From: Chloroflexota bacterium
GTDB lineage: Bacteria; Chloroflexota; Anaerolineae; UBA4142
Length of the DNA: 12,019 bases
Direction of reading: 5' to 3'
Assembly (NCBI GenBank): GCA_016199405.1
Contig: JACQGS010000256.1
Coordinates: forward strand, 1-12,019
Shown here piece by piece: positions 6,583 through 11,315 of the stretch (position 1 is its first letter; each line of letters starts with the position of its first letter). The notes beneath the pieces are model-generated. The model had not been told where the DNA came from, made no database searches, and saw only the letters and a program-made list of their open reading frames with translations. Position numbers and translations under genes: made by a program.

Positions 6583-6851
6583 AAGTGGCATCGCTTGCGG
6601 ACGTTAAGGCGCGCCTGAGTGCCTATATCGAGGAATTGCCAACCAAAGGACCTGTCGTCATCACGCGCAACGGAAAAACCGCGGCAGTCTTGATTGCTCC
6701 CCAAGATGATGAAGATCTGGAACGCTTGCTCTTGGCGCGTTCACCCCACTTCCAAGCATTGCTAAGCCGGTCACGGCGAAGCATCCGGGAAGGCAAGGGT
6801 CTATCGCGCGACGGATTTTGGAAAACCGTGAAAGCACGGAATCACAAGTAG
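6579..6851 (+). CDS. Phd/YefM-family antitoxin
   Basis: 90 residues from ATG 6579, chosen because GGAGG (6567-6571) lies 7 nt upstream and the ATGA overlap couples it to the toxin. The N-terminal segment MKVASLADVKARLSAYIEEL, then PVVITRNGKTAAVLIAP (25-41), is the classic Phd/YefM dimerisation and DNA-binding fold. The C-terminal part, with GKGLSRDGFW (72-81), is the flexible toxin-binding tail typical of Phd partners of RelE-like toxins. By family knowledge it neutralises the toxin and probably represses the promoter at 6224-6251. A longer in-frame upstream extension exists but would only read through the toxin gene in another frame. Confidence 0.9.
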   Translation: MKVASLADVKARLSAYIEELPTKGPVVITRNGKTAAVLIAPQDDEDLERLLLARSPHFQALLSRSRRSIREGKGLSRDGFWKTVKARNHK

Positions 6852-6896
6852 GGAGCGCGAATCGAAGACGCTGCGACTCTGCGATAAGCTACCAGA

Positions 6897-7688
6897 ATGA
6901 ACTGTCCACTACCGCGGCATATTGCGATCTTCACGCTCCTTTGCGCGCTCGGATTTGTGATCCTCACCGGCTTGGTAGTGACAGGCAATTACCTTCCGCT
7001 CGAAAAAGACCTGCTGCGCTTTGTGATTGCGCATCGCGTCGCGTTGATGGATCCGGTGCTTTTGTTGGTTTCGACGCTCGGATCGGCAAATTTCATATTG
7101 CCGGCTTGGTTGCTTTTGATGGTTGTTTTTCTTCTGCGCGGCGGATGGATGACGCTGCTCCGGCTCCTGCCGATTCCGCTTGGTTACCCGCTGTATGCCT
7201 TGATCAAAACGCTGGTCGCTCGCCCCGGACCGACGCCGCCCGAATTTCCGCGTCTGCATGATTTGTCCATCGGCTACTACGTGGAAGGTTTATTGCGCCA
7301 ACAATTGCAGCAGCTTCCTCCGCAAGGTGTGGCGGTGCCGGTGATGGGGCAACCGCTTACCACGAAAGCGGTCGAGCAGATCATGGAGAGCGGTTACGTC
7401 AGCGGTCACGCCTTGGTTGCGTTTATTTTCTACGGCACACTGAGCTGGCTTGCCTGGAAAAGCATTCAAAAGCCGGCGGCGCGGAAATTCGCGACGGTAT
7501 TGTTGATTACGCTCGCTTTTCTCGTCGGACTTGTCCGCATCTACATGGGCGTCCATTTTCCTTCCGATGTTCTTGGGGCGTGGCTCTTGGGAGTGGTCGT
7601 ACTGAGCGCGACTTTGGGATTCGCTCAAATACTCGCGCAATATTCGACCAGATGGCGGCGAACCAATCAAAGCCGTGCGCACGGCTGA
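6897..7688 (+). CDS. PAP2-superfamily membrane phosphatase
   Basis: 263 residues with about six hydrophobic segments. The three phosphatase motifs are recognisable but altered. Motif 1 is KTLVARPGP (104-112), where the family pattern Kx6RP would put Arg at Gly111. Motif 2 is VSGH (168-171) instead of PSGH, keeping the acid-base His171. Motif 3 is VRIYMGVHFPSD (213-224), with Val in place of the first Ser but R214, H220 and D224 intact. An extended, probably extracytoplasmic insert of about 55 residues lies between motifs 1 and 2. Relatives dephosphorylate undecaprenyl pyrophosphate or phosphatidylglycerophosphate. Next to a polysaccharide ligase, recycling of the lipid carrier is the most natural role (inference). 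No good Shine-Dalgarno sequence precedes ATG 6897. The next gene starts 3 nt after the stop, so they form an operon. Confidence 0.85.
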   Translation: MNCPLPRHIAIFTLLCALGFVILTGLVVTGNYLPLEKDLLRFVIAHRVALMDPVLLLVSTLGSANFILPAWLLLMVVFLLRGGWMTLLRLLPIPLGYPLYALIKTLVARPGPTPPEFPRLHDLSIGYYVEGLLRQQLQQLPPQGVAVPVMGQPLTTKAVEQIMESGYVSGHALVAFIFYGTLSWLAWKSIQKPAARKFATVLLITLAFLVGLVRIYMGVHFPSDVLGAWLLGVVVLSATLGFAQILAQYSTRWRRTNQSRAHG

Positions 7689-7691
7689 TCC

Positions 7692-9140
7692 ATGTCTGTC
7701 GCGTTATGGGTTCTCACGTCTTTGATCGCGATCTCGCTTATTGGCGATCTGCCTTACCTTGCTCTGGTAGTTACCGCGCTGGCGGGCATCGCGCTCGCGC
7801 TAAACCTCTATGCCGATGATCACGCGCATCCTTCCCCAACTCGCGCGTCTGTTCCGCGAAACGCGCCGCGCGGCTATTCCAAGTGGGTCGGCGAATTTGG
7901 CTGGCTCCTCGACGTTGTGATCGCGCTTTTGCTTTTATTCCCTAGCCGTTGGATGGCGCTCGGATTTTTTCTGGTGCCGCTCGCGTGGCTCGCGCGTTGG
8001 CGCGTCGCCTCACGCGGCGCAGCGCGAACTGTTTTCAATCTTCCGATTCTCCTGATCTTGTTGATGACGCTCGTTAGTCTCTGGGCGTCGGCGGATCTAT
8101 CCGCCAGTATGATTCCGCTCGGACAGATCATCGCCGGCGTGAACGCGTTCTATTCGATCGTAGCGCGCGTGCAGACCGAATCCGACTTGTATTGGCTCGG
8201 CGCCGGCTTGATTCTGCTGGGAGTTATGCTCGCGTTGGTCGCGCCCTTTGGCGTGGAGTGGAGCAAAAATAAAATCTTTGCGTTGCCGGGGATCTATGAT
8301 CGCTTTCACCGGCTTTTGCCGGCAGTGATTAACGGCAACGTTCTCGCCGGGGCGCTCGTGCCGATTCTCGTGCTCGGGTCATCGCTTTTGATTCACGCAC
8401 CCTTGGCGAGATTGAAAGCGTCTCGGCGTGCGCTCGCGCGTTGTGCATTAGCCGCCGGGCTCTTGGCAATTCTGGGAATTTTGTTGCTGACTCAATCGCG
8501 CGGCGGAATTGTCGCGGCGGTGCTGGGCTTGCTCGTTTTGGCGATCATCAAGACGCGCTGGATTCTGGCGCCGCTCGGCTTGGGCTTGGTCGGACTTGGA
8601 TTTTGGGCGTCGAGTAATCTCGATTTGCCGCGCGTCGTGGACCTTTTGTTTTCCAGCGATGCCGTCAGCGGCTTGGCGGGCCGCGAAGAAGTTTGGTCGC
8701 GCGCCATCTATGCTTTGCAAGATGTGCCTTTCACCGGGATTGGCCTTGGAATATTTCCGCAAGCGCTGCAAGTCCTCTATCCATTGTTCCTCGTTGGACC
8801 CGACGCAAGCGTTCCTCACGCGCACAACTTATTCCTTCAGGTCGGAGTAGACCTTGGCATCCCGGGCTTGATTGCCTATTTGGCGATGCTGATCTTGGCA
8901 TGGCTGATTTCATTTACCTCTTTTCGTTGCGCGCGGCAGGCGGAAGACTTGGATCTGGCTGCGGTGAGTCTCGGTCTTGCGTTGGCGCTGGTTTCGGTCG
9001 CGTTGCATGGGCTGGTGGACGCCGTCGTGTGGGATGCGAAACCGTCCATTTTGGTTTGGATGCTATTTGCCGTGAGCGTTGTCGTCCGCCGGGTCGAATC
9101 GGCTGGCTTGCCGGCAGACGAGGGCATGCCCAGCGGTTAA
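7692..9140 (+). CDS. O-antigen ligase / polymerase-like membrane protein (Wzy_C family)
   Basis: 482 residues with about 11-12 predicted membrane segments. Family signatures are LLLTQSRGG (264-272, R270), GREEVWSRAIYALQDVPFTG (330-349) and the long loop ending PHAHNLFLQVGVDLGIPGL (375-393, H376 and H378). These are the conserved Arg and His regions of the WaaL/Wzy_C superfamily, whose members join or polymerise undecaprenyl-linked glycans on the outer face of the cytoplasmic membrane. The sequence does not say whether this one ligates, polymerises or glycosylates protein. A variable, Pro-rich soluble loop at about 42-65 is atypical. It begins 3 nt after the PAP2 gene with no clear ribosome-binding site, so translation may be coupled. 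No terminator is obvious right after its stop; a new promoter lies 22-51 nt downstream. Confidence 0.9.
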   Translation: MSVALWVLTSLIAISLIGDLPYLALVVTALAGIALALNLYADDHAHPSPTRASVPRNAPRGYSKWVGEFGWLLDVVIALLLLFPSRWMALGFFLVPLAWLARWRVASRGAARTVFNLPILLILLMTLVSLWASADLSASMIPLGQIIAGVNAFYSIVARVQTESDLYWLGAGLILLGVMLALVAPFGVEWSKNKIFALPGIYDRFHRLLPAVINGNVLAGALVPILVLGSSLLIHAPLARLKASRRALARCALAAGLLAILGILLLTQSRGGIVAAVLGLLVLAIIKTRWILAPLGLGLVGLGFWASSNLDLPRVVDLLFSSDAVSGLAGREEVWSRAIYALQDVPFTGIGLGIFPQALQVLYPLFLVGPDASVPHAHNLFLQVGVDLGIPGLIAYLAMLILAWLISFTSFRCARQAEDLDLAAVSLGLALALVSVALHGLVDAVVWDAKPSILVWMLFAVSVVVRRVESAGLPADEGMPSG

Positions 9141-9162
9141 GGAAATTTAATCTTTCACGCTA

Positions 9163-9191
9163 TTGCAATTTGCGGGGAACCATGTTAGAAT
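9163..9191 (+). promoter_or_regulatory. Extended -10 promoter driving the 9198-9612 leader
   Basis: TTGCAA (9163-9168), a 17-nt spacer, then TAGAAT (9186-9191) preceded by TG at the extended -10 position (9183-9184). Predicted transcription start is near 9198, about 415 nt before the next start codon at 9613. Confidence 0.7.
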
Positions 9192-9333
9192 TTGACTTGA
9201 GTGCAGGACTACTCTTGGGTCGCTCAGAGTTTTGCCGGCAATCTGGATCTATATCGAAATTAGATTCAGATAGCGCGTCCCACCAACACAACGTCTTTTT
9301 CAGTCGCCTTGGCAGAGGTGTGAAATCCCGAAG

Positions 9334-9379
9334 GTCAGTCCTACGCGTAAAGTCAAGGGACTGGCTTTTGTTGTTTTTT
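9334..9379 (+). terminator. Intrinsic terminator inside the leader
   Basis: GTCAGTCC (9334-9341) pairs with GGACTGGC (9358-9365): eight pairs including one G-U. It is followed directly by a U-rich tract, TTTTGTTGTTTTTT (9366-9379). It lies about 235 nt before the next start codon, so it would end most transcripts from the 9163-9191 promoter early unless antiterminated. Confidence 0.6.
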
Positions 9380-9555
9380 GCAATCCAGTCTTGGCTAATC
9401 TTCGGCGAAACTGGTAGACGCGACAAAGGTATTGGCAGCCGGGTTTGTCGTGGAAGCGACGCGGGGGCTGGTGGTTGAACTCTTAAATTCTCAAAGAACG
9501 CGTTTGGGATGTGGTAGAGATAAGGAGGTCACCAATTTATCGTGTGGAATCAGCT

Positions 9556-9612
9556 AATGAACTCATCCAATCTTTTCAGTTAGTCTGTACGCCAATCAGG
9601 AGGAAGAATCAA
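9556..9612 (+). promoter_or_regulatory. Leader segment duplicated upstream of both paralogs (copy A) with Shine-Dalgarno
   Basis: From AATGAAC (9556) to the start codon this sequence matches 10412-10467 with about six substitutions and one single-base gap. It includes AGGAGGAAGAATCAA with Shine-Dalgarno AGGAGG (9598-9603), 9 nt before ATG 9613. Conservation stops sharply at 9556/10412. Confidence 0.85.
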
Positions 9613-10272
9613 ATGAACCAAAATATCGGTAGATTCAGCGGAGTTGTTGTCGTGAGCATCTTGGTTGCTCTGCTCATGCTTGCCACGGGCAACACAGCAT
9701 GGGCGCAAGGGGGCGGAACCGTGCCGCCTCCACCGCCACCAGTAACGGGACCGGTGGGCACAGGGGGTGGCACCACTACGCTTGGAGACGCTACCGTGAC
9801 TGTGCCGGCAGGAGCCGTGCCGAATGGCAGCACGATTTCAGTAGGCAAACCAAATCCCAACTCCTTGCCTGATAAGGGGGGTTTCCGGATTCCTGGTGGC
9901 AACTTGCTCGCGATTAGCGTCATCGGTCCTGATGGCAAACCCATTACATCCGGGTTTAACCCGAAGATCAAGATCTGCTTCACCCTGCCGGCTGCCGTAG
10001 TCCAACAGGTAGGCGGAGCGGGAATGGTGACCATTGATTGGTTTAACTCGCAAACCGGTAAGTTTGAGCCGCAACCGACTACACAGACTCCGGGCACAAA
10101 CCAATTCTGCACCGAAGTAGATCACCTGAGCATCTATGGCTTGTTCTTCTACCCGGATGCTTCTGAGGCGCTCGCTAACACCGAATCTGCGGATCTATCC
10201 TTCTTGCTACCGCTTGGTGCGGGCTTGCTTGGATTGATCGGTGTCGGTGCAGTGTTAAAGCGGCGCAAGTAG
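9613..10272 (+). CDS. Exported ZU5-like beta domain protein with C-terminal membrane anchor, paralog A
   Basis: 219 residues. ATG 9613 is chosen over upstream in-frame GTGs because AGGAGG lies 9 nt before it and the paralog's similarity begins exactly here (MNQxIGRFSG). A signal peptide ends near AWA-Q (29-32). A Gly/Pro linker (GGGTVPPPPPPVTGPVGTGG) precedes a beta-rich domain with VTVPAGAVPNGSTI (62-75), ISVIGPDGKPIT (101-112), KICFTLP (120-126) and a final FCTEVDHLSIYGLF (165-178). Cys122 and Cys166 are conserved in the paralog and could form a disulfide. The tail SFLLPLGAGLLGLIGVGAVL followed by KRRK is a membrane anchor with a positive stop, resembling sorting-type C-termini but with no clear LPXTG motif. 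The pattern recalls ZU5-like domains of bacterial surface proteins. Function is unknown; a surface or adhesion role is inference. Confidence 0.85.
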   Translation: MNQNIGRFSGVVVVSILVALLMLATGNTAWAQGGGTVPPPPPPVTGPVGTGGGTTTLGDATVTVPAGAVPNGSTISVGKPNPNSLPDKGGFRIPGGNLLAISVIGPDGKPITSGFNPKIKICFTLPAAVVQQVGGAGMVTIDWFNSQTGKFEPQPTTQTPGTNQFCTEVDHLSIYGLFFYPDASEALANTESADLSFLLPLGAGLLGLIGVGAVLKRRK

Positions 10273-10284
10273 ATTCTTGCGAAC

Positions 10285-10354
10285 CGGTCGCGACCGTTTT
10301 GAACCAAGACCCTGGTTCTAATTCCGTCAGTCGGCGATTCGAGCCAGGGTGGTT
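10285..10354 (+). terminator. Hairpins between the two paralogs, possible terminator or attenuator
   Basis: The perfect 12-bp palindrome CGGTCGCGACCG (10285-10296) is followed by TTTT (10297-10300), a weak terminator-like unit 13 nt after the stop of paralog A. Next, GAACCA (10301-10306) pairs with TGGTTC (10313-10318). Alternatively, AACCA and CCCTGG (10302-10315, with a bulge) pair with CCAGGG and TGGTT (10344-10354). The last two structures exclude each other. Confidence 0.45.
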
Positions 10355-10381
10355 GTTTCGTGGTGTATCTTCTATCTTGCC

Positions 10382-10410
10382 ACGCTCGCGCCAAGCATCA
10401 CCTGGCAAAA
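10382..10410 (+). repeat. 29-bp fragment identical to the start of the DUF2723 gene, copy 1
   Basis: Identical over 29 bases to 11370-11398, where the sequence is coding and reads TLAPSITWQ. Here the same codons can be read, but no gene surrounds them, so this is a relic or copied fragment. The duplicated leader of paralog B begins two bases after it ends. Confidence 0.9.
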
Positions 10411-10411
10411 C

Positions 10412-10467
10412 AATGAACGCATCCGAACTTTTCAGTAATCTGTACGCCAATAAGGAGGAAGAATCAA
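10412..10467 (+). promoter_or_regulatory. Duplicated leader segment (copy B) with Shine-Dalgarno
   Basis: Counterpart of 9556-9612, with Shine-Dalgarno AAGGAGG (10452-10458) 9 nt before ATG 10468. One base is missing relative to copy A, and the sequence upstream is unrelated to that of copy A. Confidence 0.85.
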
Positions 10468-11142
10468 ATGAACCAAACTATCGGTAGATTCAGCGGGGTG
10501 TTCGTCATCGCGCTCTTGGTCGCTGTGCTCATGCTTGCCTCGGGGAACTCAGTATGGGCTGCACCTCCAGGGCAGGGGGGTACCGTGCCGCCCCCGGGGT
10601 CTGGAACGGGACCCGTGGGAACTGGCGGCGTTACGATCGGGGGACCCGCGAACAGTAGCGTGACTTTCCCACCCAACTCGGGTGTGCCCAACGGCAGCAC
10701 ACTCACGATTTTCCCGATTACCGGTGGTAGTATCCCGGCAACCGGCGGGTTCCGTGGTCCCGGTGGTCACGTGGTGGGAATCACTCTCTTGGGCCCGAAC
10801 GGCTTGCCGATTACCCAGTTCTCCACCAATATCACCATCTGCTTCACGTTGACGGCGGCTGAAGTTGCCACAGCGGGCGGAGCGGGGAATGTAAAGCTTG
10901 AGTGGTTTAACTCCGCGACCGGCAAGTGGGAAGCCCAGACGACGACAGCCTTGCCAGGCAATCAGTTTTGCATCAGCGTCAACCACTTGAGTATCTTTGG
11001 CGTGTTCACAAACGTCGCCGAGACCCAAGCCGAAAGCGCGGTGACTGAATCGAGCAATTGGACATCGCTCTTGCCGCTCGCGTTCGGAATCGCGGGCGCG
11101 CTCGCCCTCGGATTCGCGTGGACGCGGCGACCCAAGAAATAG
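10468..11142 (+). CDS. Exported ZU5-like beta domain protein with C-terminal membrane anchor, paralog B
   Basis: 224 residues, collinear with the preceding gene product. The signal peptide MNQTIGRFSGVFVIALLVAV onward ends near VWA-A (29-32). A Gly/Pro linker, then a beta-rich domain with VPNGSTLTI (73-81), GITLLGPNGLPIT (104-116), ITICFTL (122-128), WFNSATGKWEAQ (146-157) and FCISVNHLSIFGVF (167-180) follow. Cys125 and Cys168 correspond to the two cysteines of paralog A. The C-terminal anchor SLLPLAFGIAGALALGFAW is followed by TRRPKK. The signal peptide and the ICFTL and HLSI blocks are the best conserved parts; the linker and the region after HLSI vary most. That divergence indicates an old duplication or strong divergence. 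It was probably co-expressed with paralog A originally, but the hairpins at 10285-10354 and the duplicated leader may allow separate control. Function is unknown. Confidence 0.85.
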   Translation: MNQTIGRFSGVFVIALLVAVLMLASGNSVWAAPPGQGGTVPPPGSGTGPVGTGGVTIGGPANSSVTFPPNSGVPNGSTLTIFPITGGSIPATGGFRGPGGHVVGITLLGPNGLPITQFSTNITICFTLTAAEVATAGGAGNVKLEWFNSATGKWEAQTTTALPGNQFCISVNHLSIFGVFTNVAETQAESAVTESSNWTSLLPLAFGIAGALALGFAWTRRPKK

Positions 11143-11179
11143 TTCGATCGCTTTGCTCTTGCGACGCGATATCCCAACG

Positions 11180-11214
11180 CAGACTTCCGAAGTCTCCAAG
11201 ACTTCGGAAGTCTG
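11180..11214. terminator. Perfect 16-bp inverted repeat with 3-nt loop downstream of paralog B
   Basis: The arms 11180-11195 (CAGACTTCCGAAGTCT) and 11199-11214 (AGACTTCGGAAGTCTG) are exactly complementary, separated by CCA. Each arm is itself nearly palindromic, so cruciform or two-hairpin forms are also possible. It lies 38 nt after the paralog B stop. No good T-run follows directly, so it may be a REP-like repeat or mRNA 3' end stabiliser rather than a classical terminator. Confidence 0.6.
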
Positions 11215-11244
11215 ACTAGCCTTTGTCCCTTTATACTCTTGAGG

Positions 11245-11277
11245 ACCAGGGCTAGGGACTGGTTGCCTTTATTTTTT
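11245..11277 (+). terminator. Possible intrinsic terminator
   Basis: ACCAG (11245-11249) pairs with CTGGT (11259-11263), followed after 4 nt by TTTATTTTTT (11268-11277). The stem is only five pairs, so this is weak. A TATACT box at 11232-11237 overlaps the region and could instead be a -10 element for the downstream gene, although I see no good -35. Confidence 0.35.
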
Positions 11278-11315
11278 CCCCTCGTTCTTACGCAAGCAGG
11301 TTTGTTTTCACGCGG

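Larger units (their letters stand above)
9198..9612 (+). ncRNA. Long structured 5' leader or small RNA of unrecognised class
   Basis: No gene is supported here. Visible helices are: P1, GTGcAGGACT (9201-9210) with AGTCCTaCGC (9337-9346), 9 pairs and one mismatch; ACTCT (9211-9215) with AGAGT (9226-9230); an 11-bp hairpin, ATCTGGATCTA (9241-9251) with TAGATTCAGAT (9261-9271); and CGACAAA (9421-9427) with TTTGTCG (9444-9450). An intrinsic terminator (9334-9379) shares bases with P1, so the two compete as in transcription-attenuating riboswitches. A second competitor pairs 9351-9364 with 9385-9396. The RNA could be a riboswitch-type leader of the next two genes or a free small RNA of about 180 nt. 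I do not recognise the class. Pairings were found by eye and not tested by folding energy or covariation. Confidence 0.45.

Noticed and set aside
9404..9450. Possible c-di-GMP-I riboswitch because of GCAGCCGGG followed by TTTG.
   Set aside because: The conserved GACGCAAAGCC block and the tetraloop-receptor layout are not present in order.
9181..9478. Open frame from ATG 9182 giving a protein of about 98 residues.
   Set aside because: Its start lies within the promoter itself, it has no ribosome-binding site, and the protein is not recognisable; the hairpins explain the region better.
9399..9490. tRNA-Leu-like stretch: GGCGAAACTGGTAGACGCG (9404-9422) resembles the D-arm of tRNA-Leu, and GGTTGAACTC later resembles a T-loop.
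   Set aside because: No acceptor stem closes it. The next stem (CGACAAA/TTTGTCG) has a 16-nt loop instead of a 7-nt anticodon loop, and the T-loop lacks the invariant TTC. At most it is a tRNA-like relic or chance.
9557..9583. Short leader peptide MNSSNLFS before paralog A, with a counterpart MNASELFS... at 10413 before paralog B.
   Set aside because: No ribosome-binding site precedes either ATG. The differences between copies are non-synonymous, and the copy B frame runs on into the start of the gene. The region looks conserved as untranslated leader, not as peptide.
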